From JACKHO01 sp041398745 (GTDB lineage: Bacteria > Planctomycetota > Planctomycetia > Planctomycetales > Planctomycetaceae), in the NCBI GenBank assembly GCA_041398745.1, contig JAWKUB010000009.1, positions 124,001-188,000 on the forward strand: a stretch of DNA of 64,000 nt, read 5' to 3'. The position numbers and the translations under genes are program-made. Under the pieces are notes generated by a model, which was not told the DNA's origin, did not search any database, and saw nothing but the letters and a program-made list of their open reading frames with translations. This document shows positions 51,304 to 60,073 of this stretch, piece by piece (position 1 is the first letter of the stretch; the number at the start of each line of letters is the position of its first letter).

Positions 51304-53508
51304 ATGAGACGGTTGCTGACTTGGCGAAAGAATCCTGCCCGTACGTTGTTGATGGGGGGATGTGCAGCCATTCTTGCGGCGGCGGGAGTTGCCGCATTCG
51401 CCTACGACGACGCAGGTTCCGAAGTGGGATTGAATGGAATTCTCTCTCCATTTGCACCTGCTGATTTGGAGCCAGAAGCTTTGGAAGACTTGGTGGCGTC
51501 GCTCGACGACACCTGGAAAGACTGGGGCAAGGAAACGAGTGCACTCATTACGGAGTTCTACGAAGGAGAACATCCCACCGTTGAGTCGCAACGTGAAGTT
51601 TTGGAGAAGCTGAACACCAAACTGAAGACAATGGCTTCCGCACTGGAAGACGAGCGGTACGAGTCGGTTCAGCCGGAAATTCGCCAGCTCTACAGCCGTT
51701 TGTCTCGCCGGGTCGCCATCGCAGAGGCAATCCTCGACACCGTTTCCACGACGCCTGAACAGGCTCGTCAGCAGCGACTGGCTACCAAGTTGCTCGATTT
51801 GCGGAATGCTGTAAGTGCCGTTCGTGCCGATGTCGAGGCGTACCGCAATGGCTCGGTGTGGGTGGAGTGGGCTCGCCTCAGTGAATTGCGTGAAATTGCC
51901 ATCAAGAAAGACCTCGATGCCGATGGCAGCGCGGTACTGGCGGACGTTGCCGGCAAGTTGGCCAAGCGCGGCAGCTATGGCGAAGAAATGAATGAGTTTA
52001 TCAGCCGCGAATCATTCCTCGGTTTGGAAGACGCGATTAAGGCTGCCCAGGAGACAGCCGCCGCTCCCGTAGAAACTCAGGAGCAGTTGCGAGAGCACCT
52101 CGTCACCTTGATGGAAACGCTCGACGAGTACGATGCCAACCCCGACGCAATTCTCGCTACGAAAGTTCGTGAACTGTTTCACGCCACTGCCGAACTCGCC
52201 CCAGATGGAGGTGAGACCCTGCAGAATGCGTTGAAGGCCTTTTACCTCAACTATAATGTTCGCATTCTGGTCTCCGAAGGATTGGTCTCACGGGTCGTTG
52301 GAGAAGACCGTCAGGAAGCCAACTGGGTGAATGACTGCATTATGAGTGCCCACGTCACCGGCTGGCAGTGCACCAATGCAACGGTCTCGGCCGATGTTCG
52401 CCCCAGCAGCAACGGTGCCAAAGTCGATTTGGTACTGGATGGAAACGTGCGGTCGAACACCGCCGGCTCCGTGCCGCAGGCCACCGTGTACTCAGTTGGC
52501 TACTACACATTCAATGCCCGCAAGGCAGTTGTCTTCGATGGTCACGAGTTTAAGCTTGAGTCTGCCCGCGTTTCGGCTTCGGCCAACAACCAGCCGGTTG
52601 ACGCGGAAACCAAGTTCAGTGGTATCCCGCTCATTGGTCCTATTGCCCGCAACATTGCGTTGAACAAAGCGGAAGACCAAATGGGTGAGGTCAACGCCTA
52701 CACCATTCAGCAAATTCGTTCCGAGGTTTCTGGCGAACTGGACACGGAGGTCAAGACGCAGTTTGAGAGTGCCTCACTTGAACTGGAAAACAAAGTGTAC
52801 GGTCCTATGCGGAAGCAAGGCTTGTATCCTGACGTAATGCATCTCTCCAGCACGGAAGATGTCATTCAGTCACAACTGCGAATCCTCGGACCGACCGAAC
52901 TGGGCGGCAGCCGATCAGCACCTGGAGTAACCGTTCCCTCACAGGGAATGGTCATTCAGGTACACGAGTCCGCCATGTCGAATGGAGCCGAACGCTTCGG
53001 ACTCGCTGGCAAGACCATGACAGAAACCGAAATTCGTGAGCTCATGGAGTCCCGCCTGACGGAACTGCTCGGCAAGGAGTTCAAACTCGACGCTCCCGCC
53101 GAGGGGGAAATGAGCAACGAAACCTTCGTCTTCGATGACGCCGAAGCCATGCGGTTTGTCATTGAAGAAGGGGAAATCAAGGTCGTCATTCGTGCCGGTT
53201 TGAAAAGGGAAAACGGCGATATTCCTCCGCAGAAAATCACCGTTCCCATGTCATTCGAAATTGATGGCGACAACGTTGTCATGAAGCGGGGACAGGTTCG
53301 CGTTGAACCAATCCCAGGCAGCCCTCGTCCAGCGAACGTCGCCGAGCAGGTGGCCCGGTCCCGGATTATGATTGGCAAAATTGAGTCAACCATTCCCGAG
53401 AAGACCTTCGAAAACAACATCAAGGTCGAGCAGCAGGGACGCTCATTGTCGCTGAAAATTACCAGCATTATTGCCGCTGGTGGTTGGGTGACCATTGCCG
53501 CTGAGTAA
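51304..53508 (+). CDS. Large exported protein of unknown function
   Basis: 734 residues. A basic N-terminus and hydrophobic stretch (MRRLLTWRKNPARTLLMGGC, AAILAAAGVAAFA) form a signal or anchor. The first third (about 50-320) is helical and charged. The middle (about 345-470) is beta-rich (DCIMSAHVTGWQCTNATVSA, AKVDLVLDGNVRSNTAG, TVYSVGYYTFNARKAVVF) and resembles a lipid- or ligand-binding sheet domain. A further alpha/beta domain follows (MVIQVHESAMSNGAERFGLA ... IKVVIRAGLKRENGDIPPQK). I do not recognise a family. ATG 51304 is 5 nt after GGAGG. It is monocistronic, ending in a strong terminator. Confidence 0.8.
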   Translation: MRRLLTWRKNPARTLLMGGCAAILAAAGVAAFAYDDAGSEVGLNGILSPFAPADLEPEALEDLVASLDDTWKDWGKETSALITEFYEGEHPTVESQREVLEKLNTKLKTMASALEDERYESVQPEIRQLYSRLSRRVAIAEAILDTVSTTPEQARQQRLATKLLDLRNAVSAVRADVEAYRNGSVWVEWARLSELREIAIKKDLDADGSAVLADVAGKLAKRGSYGEEMNEFISRESFLGLEDAIKAAQETAAAPVETQEQLREHLVTLMETLDEYDANPDAILATKVRELFHATAELAPDGGETLQNALKAFYLNYNVRILVSEGLVSRVVGEDRQEANWVNDCIMSAHVTGWQCTNATVSADVRPSSNGAKVDLVLDGNVRSNTAGSVPQATVYSVGYYTFNARKAVVFDGHEFKLESARVSASANNQPVDAETKFSGIPLIGPIARNIALNKAEDQMGEVNAYTIQQIRSEVSGELDTEVKTQFESASLELENKVYGPMRKQGLYPDVMHLSSTEDVIQSQLRILGPTELGGSRSAPGVTVPSQGMVIQVHESAMSNGAERFGLAGKTMTETEIRELMESRLTELLGKEFKLDAPAEGEMSNETFVFDDAEAMRFVIEEGEIKVVIRAGLKRENGDIPPQKITVPMSFEIDGDNVVMKRGQVRVEPIPGSPRPANVAEQVARSRIMIGKIESTIPEKTFENNIKVEQQGRSLSLKITSIIAAGGWVTIAAE

Positions 53509-53523
53509 CGGTTAACGAGACTT

Positions 53524-53565
53524 CGCGTGGCACGGATGTTCGCATTTGTGCCACGCGATTTTTTT
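53524..53565 (+). terminator. Rho-independent terminator after the large exported protein
   Basis: CGCGTGGCAC (53524-53533) pairs with GTGCCACGCG (53548-53557) in a perfect 10-bp stem with a 14-nt loop, followed by ATTTTTTT. This is the clearest terminator in the window. Confidence 0.85.
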
Positions 53566-53734
53566 GAGTGCAGTACGGGCTCATTCTTCTTTGGCGGGAT
53601 TTTGCGCGGCGCGATTTGATTTTTCTCCGCGTAGTGGTCATTGCGCCGGAGTTCTCTATACTTGCCGTTCGTCACGGAGGGTGTTTGCCGCACGGATGCG
53701 GTCTTCATTCCTTTGATGCACTCTGCAATTTGCA

Positions 53735-54499
53735 ATGACGAACACACAACAGCCCCGCGTTCTGGCCATTCACGCCCATCCTGACGACATTGAAATCCTT
53801 TGTGTAGGAACGCTCATTCGCCTGAAGGCTCTTGGTTGTCACATTGAGTTCGCGACCATGACTCCCGGCGACAAGGGGAGTGCTGAACTCGGCGGCGAAG
53901 AAATCGCGGCAGTGCGACGTCAGGAAGCCCGGAAGTCAGCGGACATGCTCGGTGTGCCGTACCACTGCCTCGAATTCCGCGACTTGGAAATTGAGGTCAC
54001 GCATAAATCGAAGCAGCGCGTTTCCGAACTGCTGCGACGCGTCCGTCCTGACATTGTCATTACCGCACCACCCGTCGACTACATGTCCGACCACGAGGCG
54101 ACGTGCCAAATTGTGCGTGACTCCTGCTTCAACGCAGCGGTGCCCAACTACGTCACCGAACAGTGGGACCCGGCTCCCGTCCTCGAGCACATTCCGCACC
54201 TGTACTACGTCGACCCCATTGAAGGGGTCGACTGGTTCGGCAACCTCGTCCCGCCCGATTTCATTGTCGATGTGTCGAGCGAAATGGAGCAGAAGCTCGA
54301 AATGCTCGCCTGCCACGAAAGCCAGCGGGCCTGGCTCAGGCGTCAACACGGCATGGATGAATACCTCGACAGCTGCCGCCGCTGGGGCGCCGCCCGAGGC
54401 GAAAGCATCGGCACCGCATACGGCGAAGGCTTCCGCAAACACGCCGGCCATCCCTACCCGCATGGGAATCCGCTCAAGGATTTGTTGTGTGGCGAGTAG
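53735..54499 (+). CDS. PIG-L / LmbE-type deacetylase
   Basis: 254 residues. The metal-binding motif AHPDDIE is at residues 14-20 and the third ligand lies in SDHEATCQIVRD. Other family segments are CVGTLIRLKALGCHIEFATM, TPGDKGS and RRVRPDIVITAPP. PIG-L enzymes remove the acetyl group from N-acetylglucosaminyl compounds, including bacillithiol and mycothiol precursors, and are zinc enzymes of the cytoplasm. The exact substrate is unknown here. It stands alone, with 226 nt and a terminator upstream and a repeat-rich patch downstream. Confidence 0.9.
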   Translation: MTNTQQPRVLAIHAHPDDIEILCVGTLIRLKALGCHIEFATMTPGDKGSAELGGEEIAAVRRQEARKSADMLGVPYHCLEFRDLEIEVTHKSKQRVSELLRRVRPDIVITAPPVDYMSDHEATCQIVRDSCFNAAVPNYVTEQWDPAPVLEHIPHLYYVDPIEGVDWFGNLVPPDFIVDVSSEMEQKLEMLACHESQRAWLRRQHGMDEYLDSCRRWGAARGESIGTAYGEGFRKHAGHPYPHGNPLKDLLCGE

Positions 54500-54517
54500 T
54501 TGCTGCCCATTGCTACT

Positions 54518-54547
54518 TGTCAGGTGGCACAAACATTCCTGTCTGTG
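54518..54547 (+). repeat. Hairpin repeat sharing the core of the MITE-like element (family R1 core)
   Basis: TGTCAGGTGG followed by CACAAACATTCCTGTCTGTG, identical to the core of the 108-bp copy 1 except for one base. The outer parts of the element are absent. It begins 18 nt after the deacetylase stop. Confidence 0.65.
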
Positions 54548-54631
54548 AGTTTAGGTCACTTCCCAATGCTTGGGGCAACCGCCCCGATTCGTACACCGCC
54601 AAGTCTCGTCGTTCGCCAATCCGGAAGGCTA

Positions 54632-54672
54632 GCTCGGATGAAATCTGGGCAGCAAAGCTGCAACAGGCTGCC
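54632..54672 (+). repeat. Two-hairpin repeat, degenerate copy (family R2)
   Basis: GATGAAATCTGGGCAGC followed by AAAGCTGCAACAGGCTGCC. It matches the minus-strand reading of the 7245 copy with few changes; the first arm has decayed to GCTCGGAT. Confidence 0.55.
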
Positions 54673-54731
54673 GATGGACTCACGTCATCAGATGCAGCAT
54701 CAAACAATCAATGACCGCGCCCGCCCAACCT

Positions 54732-54780
54732 GCAGCCTCTTACGGCTGTGCCGCCCAGATCACATCTGGGCCACCCGCGG
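54732..54780 (-). repeat. Two-hairpin repeat, inverted copy (family R2)
   Basis: GCAGCC-TCTTAC-GGCTG (54732-54748) and GCCCAGAT-CAC-ATCTGGGC (54753-54771) followed by CACCCGCGG. The loop differs from the other copies (CAC versus GCA and TTC) while the stem is unchanged. Confidence 0.75.
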
Positions 54781-54791
54781 TAAACCACGCG

Positions 54792-54822
54792 CATGCCCAC
54801 GCTGCTCCGCGACGTGGGCATG
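54792..54822. repeat. CATGCCCACG hairpin, copy 1 (family R3)
   Basis: CATGCCCACG (54792-54801) pairs perfectly with CGTGGGCATG (54813-54822) across the loop CTGCTCCGCGA. A second copy, identical over the hairpin, is at 55409-55439. It is directly downstream of an R2 copy. Confidence 0.7.
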
Positions 54823-54823
54823 G

Positions 54824-54896
54824 CACCAAACATTGGGTCATCCTCAGCCATGCCACTCGCCACCAAAATTGGGTCATCCTCGGCCATGCCACCCGC
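54824..54896. repeat. Two tandem 36-37 nt direct repeats
   Basis: Units at 54824-54860 and 54861-54896 differ by one deleted base and two substitutions. Each contains ATTGGGTCATCCTC and GCCATGCCAC. There is no spacer between them. Confidence 0.65.
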
Positions 54897-54942
54897 CGTA
54901 TGGAGTTGAGGGCGAGATTGATTCGAAGCAGGATGTGTAGTG

Positions 54943-55191
54943 ATGAACGATGATTCCAGTGTGGTATTCGATTCCGCTTTGTCTCTGCACGATGCCATCG
55001 AGATTCACAAAAGCGGCAGAAATGTGTTGTGCCCTGTGTGCGGGAATGTGTTGCTTTTTGTTTTGCCAAGTGAAGAGACCAAACCACCAAGGCACCATGG
55101 TATTTACTGTGAAAGTGATGGTAAGCATTTATCGATGTACCTCAATTTCCGCCCGCCAGATTTTGAGCGGTTCTGGGGCCGGTTCAAGTAG
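54943..55191 (+). CDS. Small zinc-ribbon-like protein of unknown function
   Basis: 82 residues, no signal peptide. It has a CPVCG knuckle near residue 30 and a later YC, with hydrophobic strands around them (NVLLFVLPSE, GIYCESDGKHLSMYLNFRPP). This could be a small zinc-binding fold, with fewer than four clear Cys/His ligands. It ends PPDFERFWGRFK. It sits in the repeat-rich patch and may be an accessory gene. No family is recognised, and the ribosome site is weak. Confidence 0.5.
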   Translation: MNDDSSVVFDSALSLHDAIEIHKSGRNVLCPVCGNVLLFVLPSEETKPPRHHGIYCESDGKHLSMYLNFRPPDFERFWGRFK

Positions 55192-55202
55192 AACTAGTAG
55201 GG

Positions 55203-55577
55203 TCCGCTGCAAGGCTGAGCAAGTGGGACAATTGCGAACACCTTGCTGAGCTCGTGCGAAAAGGAGGCGAACTCGCCGATGACGAAAACGCAATCGTGTC
55301 CGGAGAAGCATTACCCGTGGGGCTTACCTTGCGGTAGCCCTCACACAGGGCAGACTTCCCGTAGAGACCAGGGACAAGGGAAACGCATTGGCGTTGGTAA
55401 ACCACTCGCATGCCCACGCTGCTCCGCGACGTGGGCATGGCACAAACGTCAAACGAACATGCCACCCGCCAACTCAATGTGAAGTTGAAACATGAACCAA
55501 CTCTTGAACAATGGAAAATGATCCCTGAATATTTGGAAGGGTATGTCATCAACACGGTATGGGCTCGTGAAGTCTAA
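55203..55577 (+). pseudogene. Decayed gene of unknown function, frameshifted and interrupted by a hairpin repeat
   Basis: Three stretches look like protein in different frames: SKWDNCEHLAELVRKGGELA and DDENAIVSGEALPVG from 55203, then (shifted near 55320) AYLAVALTQGRLPVETRDKG, then after the R3 hairpin NVKLKHEPTLEQWKMIPEYL ending VINTVWAREV at TAA 55575-55577. One frameshift and the inserted hairpin at 55409-55439 would explain the breaks. No start codon with a ribosome site is visible. The gap 55192-55670 (479 nt) holds only this remnant. Translation by eye; no homolog is known to me. Confidence 0.35.
55409..55439. repeat. CATGCCCACG hairpin, copy 2 (family R3)
   Basis: CATGCCCACG (55409-55418) pairs with CGTGGGCATG (55430-55439). 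The similarity to copy 1 extends upstream (GTAAACCAC) and downstream (GCAC), so the repeated unit is about 45 nt. Confidence 0.7.
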
Positions 55578-55670
55578 CGAAACGCAGGGTGGCCCATCCG
55601 CTCTTCTATTCTGGTGGACGGTCAACCTGCCCCGGGGTGTCGGGTACCATTGTTGAACAACTCGAATCTA

Positions 55671-57947
55671 TCACACCAATCCAGCAGCCTTCCTCCAGAT
55701 CCAGAAGGCTCCCAGCAGGATGACGAGCAGGGCGACGGCGAGGGGGTGGCTCCAGAGTTGCAGGCGGCGGACTGAGGCGGGGGGTATGGGGAGTTTGGCG
55801 AGGGATTCGATGACGTCGCCGATTTCATTCGGTTCGACGGACTTCCCTTTGGTCACCCGGGCGATTTCTTCCATGACTTCGGGGCGGGCCGGTTTTCCGG
55901 CGACTTCCAGGGCTTCTCCCTGCACGAAGAACTTGGTTTCCAACTGGGCTCCAGTTTGTTTGCAGGCGAGCGTGACCTGATGGGCTCCTCCTTCTTTCGG
56001 TTCGAACTGTCCCCGGAACACGCCCCATTCGGTCCCTTCGGGCATGAGGCGAACGGTGTCGGTTTCGCCTGAGGGAGCGACAATGCGGGCCACGACGTCG
56101 CCGGTGGAGAGCGGTTCGCCGCCCGCTTCCATGACGTGCGCGTGGAGCGTCATGGTCTGGCCGCGTTCGGGTTGATCGGGTGCGTAGAACAGCCGCATGG
56201 TTTCCCCTTTGGCCATATTTCGCTGATACGCCATCCAGCGGACGACCTGTCCCCAGAAGCGGTAGTGGTATTTGTCCTCGACTCCTTTACGCCACCGCCA
56301 AGCCCCATCGGTCCCCATGAAGAGGACTTTTCCGGCGCCGCTTGTGCGGGTGGCCAGCAGGGGCAGGCGGCCGAATTCGTTCGAGATTTCACCATGCACG
56401 GCGAGCACTTCACTTCCCGCTTTGGCCCGTGTGACGGCGGCGTACCATTGGAATCCGGGGAGGTCTTCCCAGACCTGCACGTTCTCTTCGCGGGTGTCGG
56501 CAAGTTTCGTGAGCAAACTTGCCCGGCCGCGTTCGGTCAACTCGAAATGCCCGGGTGTACGTGATCCCCAACCGCCGGGCTGAGCATCATCCAGGACCAC
56601 CGGACAGAGCTCGCCGAGTTCGGTACTCAACAGGCTGATGTGTCGCCCCTGCCAGCCGGGCATGAAGACCAGACCGCTGGCCTGCTGCTCGACAAGTCCT
56701 TTGATGAGGCGGCAGTCTTCTTCGTCGAGTTGACCTTCTTCAACGCCGACGTCCCCGAGGAACACCACGTCGTACTTCGCCAGTTCTTCAATGGAGTCGG
56801 GGAACTGTTCGATGTAATCCTTCGATCCACCGCCCGGTTTGCTCAGGCCGGGATGAAACAAGAGGCACGAGACATCGACGCCGGGGTCGCGTGAAAGGGC
56901 GTTTCGCAAATAGCGGTACTCCCAGCGGGGATACGACTCCACCACCAGCACCTTGAGTTGTTCCTGCCTGATGGCAATGGGAGCGGACTTTTCGTTGTTC
57001 TCCGGAATGGTTTCATCAGCGTGGAGCGGAACTTTCAGGGTGACGGTGTAGTCACCCGTTGAAATGGGCTTCCAGGTAATTGCGTCGGTGGTGCGGCCCA
57101 TAGCGGCCACGCGAACATCCTTCGTCAGCGTTTCGCCTTCCGATGTCGTCAGCGTGACGGTGGTGAGAAACTCGCGCGGCAGCGCACTGTCGATAGTGAA
57201 CGGAATCCGAACCACCTTTCCGGCGACGCTGAATGTCGGCACATCGAGGCTGGTCAGTTCGACGTCGGGCAGTCGCGAAGCACTTCCCGTTGTGACGGTA
57301 AACACCGGGATTTCCTTCATGCGCAATCGAGTCGCTGCTTCGACGGGCGGGCTGCCAGAGTTCCAGTCGCCGTCAGAAATGAGCACGACGCCCATGAGGT
57401 TTCGTGTTTGCTGGGCTGCATCGGACAAGGGGGTGTTCAGGTTCGTCTCTGAGGCTCCTCCTTCAGCCGAAATTGGTTTGATGACAACATCAAACTGTTC
57501 GGCGAGACTGTTCCACAGTTCTGGAGCAATGAGAGGTTTGATGGCTTCGTTGCGTGGGATGGCAATGTTCGGATTCGGTTTCTCTTCCGTGTCGCTGGAT
57601 GATCTCCCCTCACCTTCGTTCGCCGCAGCAATACGAACGGTCAATTCCTCGGGAAGCTGCAGCGCGAAGGCATCCTGCGTGTTCATGCTGACGGTGTCGT
57701 CGTAGATGATGGCAATGCTCGGCTTTTCCTTGGGGCGAAACTCTTCGACATACTCCGGCTGATTAAACAGCACGGCGACCAGAATGACGATGAGGACGCG
57801 CAGCAGTTCCTGGACTCCGTGCGTGCGGCTGAACCCACTCCGCTGCCACGACCAGTAGCAAATGACTATGGTCGCGAGGACGACCAGAGTCGAAACGACG
57901 AGAGCTCCCGTGCCCCCCATGAAAAGAAACTGTTTCATGTCGTTCAT
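55671..57947 (-). CDS. Membrane protein with VWA-like and glutamine-amidotransferase-like domains
   Basis: 758 residues. Two N-terminal helices (GALVVSTLVVLATIVICYWS; GVQELLRVLIVILVAVLF) are followed by a VWA-like domain with a degenerate metal motif (IIYDDTVSMNTQD, DxTxS) and VVLISDGDWNSG. After beta domains comes a GATase1-like region (VLVVESYPRWEYRYLRNALS, AKYDVVFLGDVGVEEGQL, QASGLVFMPGWQGRHISLL). One helix lies near the C-terminus (LWSHPLAVALLVILLGAFWI). ATG 57947 is 8 nt after GGAGG and overlaps the stop of the BatA gene (ATGA), so the two are coupled. It is the last gene of the operon. Confidence 0.85.
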   Translation of the reverse strand: MNDMKQFLFMGGTGALVVSTLVVLATIVICYWSWQRSGFSRTHGVQELLRVLIVILVAVLFNQPEYVEEFRPKEKPSIAIIYDDTVSMNTQDAFALQLPEELTVRIAAANEGEGRSSSDTEEKPNPNIAIPRNEAIKPLIAPELWNSLAEQFDVVIKPISAEGGASETNLNTPLSDAAQQTRNLMGVVLISDGDWNSGSPPVEAATRLRMKEIPVFTVTTGSASRLPDVELTSLDVPTFSVAGKVVRIPFTIDSALPREFLTTVTLTTSEGETLTKDVRVAAMGRTTDAITWKPISTGDYTVTLKVPLHADETIPENNEKSAPIAIRQEQLKVLVVESYPRWEYRYLRNALSRDPGVDVSCLLFHPGLSKPGGGSKDYIEQFPDSIEELAKYDVVFLGDVGVEEGQLDEEDCRLIKGLVEQQASGLVFMPGWQGRHISLLSTELGELCPVVLDDAQPGGWGSRTPGHFELTERGRASLLTKLADTREENVQVWEDLPGFQWYAAVTRAKAGSEVLAVHGEISNEFGRLPLLATRTSGAGKVLFMGTDGAWRWRKGVEDKYHYRFWGQVVRWMAYQRNMAKGETMRLFYAPDQPERGQTMTLHAHVMEAGGEPLSTGDVVARIVAPSGETDTVRLMPEGTEWGVFRGQFEPKEGGAHQVTLACKQTGAQLETKFFVQGEALEVAGKPARPEVMEEIARVTKGKSVEPNEIGDVIESLAKLPIPPASVRRLQLWSHPLAVALLVILLGAFWIWRKAAGLV

Positions 57948-60025
57948 GCGGACACCTCCCGAGTGGCCGACGCGCGGCGCGTTTGTCCATTTGAGTCGGA
58001 ACTTCCCGACTGTTTTCCAACGTTGCCGGAATCGCCCCAGCCTTTGCTGAGTGAATCGGCTTCTGGTTGTCGTTTGCGTGGCAGACACAACAACGCTTCC
58101 GCGACGAGGGCTGCCATCATGAGGGCGAGGAACACCCGCCACACTTCCTGAATGAGCGACGTCGAATTCCCGGCGACATCATCGACCCGGTCAAACTCCA
58201 GACCTTCAAACAAATTCGCCAGCTGCTCTTCACCGACGGTGACCGGTGCGTCTTCCGCGAGAGAACGATTCACTGCGAACAGCCGTTCCTCGCTGCTGTA
58301 AACGCCGGGATGCACGTCGTATTCCGTCGAGAGTGAATCTGTTTCCGAGACGGCCCGCCAGTTGACGACGTCTTCGCTTTCCGGCTGCCGCTCTGCGATG
58401 AGCTGCCTTGTGGTTCCCAGAACTTTCGAACCATTCGACAGGGCACGATGAATCATGACGTAGAGGACCACACCGTCACGAGCCAAAGAAGATTCCCCTA
58501 CCGTGGCCGTTGTTGAACAAAAGTAGACGTTGCGACGGTCGGTCAATGCACGACAGATGAGCGGGCTTCCGTTTCGCAGCGAAGCGAGCGAGAGGTGCTC
58601 CCCTTCCAGTTCGCAGTAACGCATGACTCGAAGTTCACCGACCGGCAGTGAGGCACCGCTTTGGGCGTTGGCCAGCAAATCCTGGTCGCCAATCCAGGTG
58701 CCGACGGGTGTTTCTTCGTCGAGCGACACCCAAGCCTTCCAGTGCACTCCGGAATAGCTGTTTTGATTGGGATTCAGTGGAGGAAAGAAGACGACCTGCC
58801 CACCGCGTGCGATGTACGAATCAACGATTTCCAGTTCGCTGCCTTCAGGAAGTTGATCCTGCCACAGGACCAGCGAAACTTTGTCCCATTCGACGCTGAC
58901 CAGCTGATCGGCCGAAATGACTTCGACATTGCACGCGTAGGTGGGATCAGGCGAGATTCCCGCGGCAAGGGCAAGAGGACGCACGCCGTCCCGGTCTTCA
59001 GCCACGATGATTGTCTTGCGGGCGACCGGTTTGTCGTACACGAAGTAGAACGAATTATCGGCGAGGTTTTCATCAGCGGGAATTGACACGCGTCCCCAGC
59101 CGCGGACCTGATCGGCATTGAGTGGAATGGCGTGGTCTTTGAGTTCTGCGGTTGTTCCCGCGAGTTCGACGTCGATGGTTGAGCGCCCGCCATCCAGTTC
59201 GAGTTCGACGGGAATTGTGACGCGTCCTGCGACGGGAGTTTTTTGTTCGATTTCCAGCGACAGCAACAGGTCCACACCCGACGTCGTTTCCACGCGTCGG
59301 GCACTCGTGACACGAATCGCCCGGTTTTCATCTGCCACGTTCCCATAGGCCAGCAGGTGAAATCGAATTGGTAACTGGAACTCGAGGAAGGCGTCGCGCA
59401 TGACCTGCCAGCGGCCGCCATCGGCATCCCAGTCGTGTTTCCGGACGTCGGAGCAAAGCCAGACTTCCGTCCGCCCCGGTTTGTTGGCATTCACGTAGTC
59501 GTAGGCCGTTTGCATCATGGCGGGAACGTCTGCCGAGGCACCAACGGCTGACGTCTGCGGGATGGAGTTGAGTTGATCGGGCGATTCCAACTCCACGGCT
59601 TCATTCGTTGCACTGTCGATAAGAACGTAGTGAGCCGACTTCAGCATGTTCAGTGATTGAATGAGCTGATTGCGTCCGGTTTCCAGTTTTGTTTTTCCTC
59701 CCGCTGGTCCCTGCTCCGACATGCTGGAAGATCGATCCAGCAGGATGAGCGTGGTGTCGACCTTGCTGCCACCGGCGACACTGAGCCAACCACTGGAGAG
59801 TGGTCGACTCACGGCAATGATGAGGCCGAAAATTGCCAACGTGCGGGCCAGCAGAATGAGCCACTGCCGAATGCGCGCGTACCCGCGCGACATGCGGTTT
59901 GCCATGAGCAAAAACCGCATTGCCGCCCACTGCACATTCTGAAATCGACGCTGATTAATCAGGTGAATCAGGATGGGCAGCGAAATGATGGGCAACGCAT
60001 ACAGCATCCAGGGTTGAACAAACAT
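57944..60025 (-). CDS. BatA-domain protein with VWA domain
   Basis: 693 residues. The N-terminus is the BatA/aerotolerance-operon domain (MLYALPIISLPILIHLINQR, RFQNVQWAAMRFLLMANR) with two helices. A VWA domain follows, with the metal motif LLDRSSSMSEQ and later WLCSDVRKHDW. Beta domains make up most of the rest, and a last helix (VWRVFLALMMAALVAEALLC) lies near the C-terminus before a basic/Ser-rich tail. Such proteins are usually encoded after MoxR and DUF58 genes and may assemble or process envelope proteins. It lies 48 nt after the DUF58 gene and overlaps the next gene by 4 nt. Confidence 0.88.
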   Translation of the reverse strand: MFVQPWMLYALPIISLPILIHLINQRRFQNVQWAAMRFLLMANRMSRGYARIRQWLILLARTLAIFGLIIAVSRPLSSGWLSVAGGSKVDTTLILLDRSSSMSEQGPAGGKTKLETGRNQLIQSLNMLKSAHYVLIDSATNEAVELESPDQLNSIPQTSAVGASADVPAMMQTAYDYVNANKPGRTEVWLCSDVRKHDWDADGGRWQVMRDAFLEFQLPIRFHLLAYGNVADENRAIRVTSARRVETTSGVDLLLSLEIEQKTPVAGRVTIPVELELDGGRSTIDVELAGTTAELKDHAIPLNADQVRGWGRVSIPADENLADNSFYFVYDKPVARKTIIVAEDRDGVRPLALAAGISPDPTYACNVEVISADQLVSVEWDKVSLVLWQDQLPEGSELEIVDSYIARGGQVVFFPPLNPNQNSYSGVHWKAWVSLDEETPVGTWIGDQDLLANAQSGASLPVGELRVMRYCELEGEHLSLASLRNGSPLICRALTDRRNVYFCSTTATVGESSLARDGVVLYVMIHRALSNGSKVLGTTRQLIAERQPESEDVVNWRAVSETDSLSTEYDVHPGVYSSEERLFAVNRSLAEDAPVTVGEEQLANLFEGLEFDRVDDVAGNSTSLIQEVWRVFLALMMAALVAEALLCLPRKRQPEADSLSKGWGDSGNVGKQSGSSDSNGQTRRASATREVSA

Positions 60026-60073
60026 GTTTTCACTTATGAAAAAGTTGTCGCCACGTCCTTAACGTCCACAGCG

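Noticed and set aside
54824..54896. CRISPR-like repeats
   Set aside because: Only two units, directly adjacent with no spacers, and no cas genes in the window.
54487..54940. Overlapping small open frames after the PIG-L gene
   Set aside because: They run through the hairpin repeats in more than one frame and have no ribosome sites or protein-like composition.
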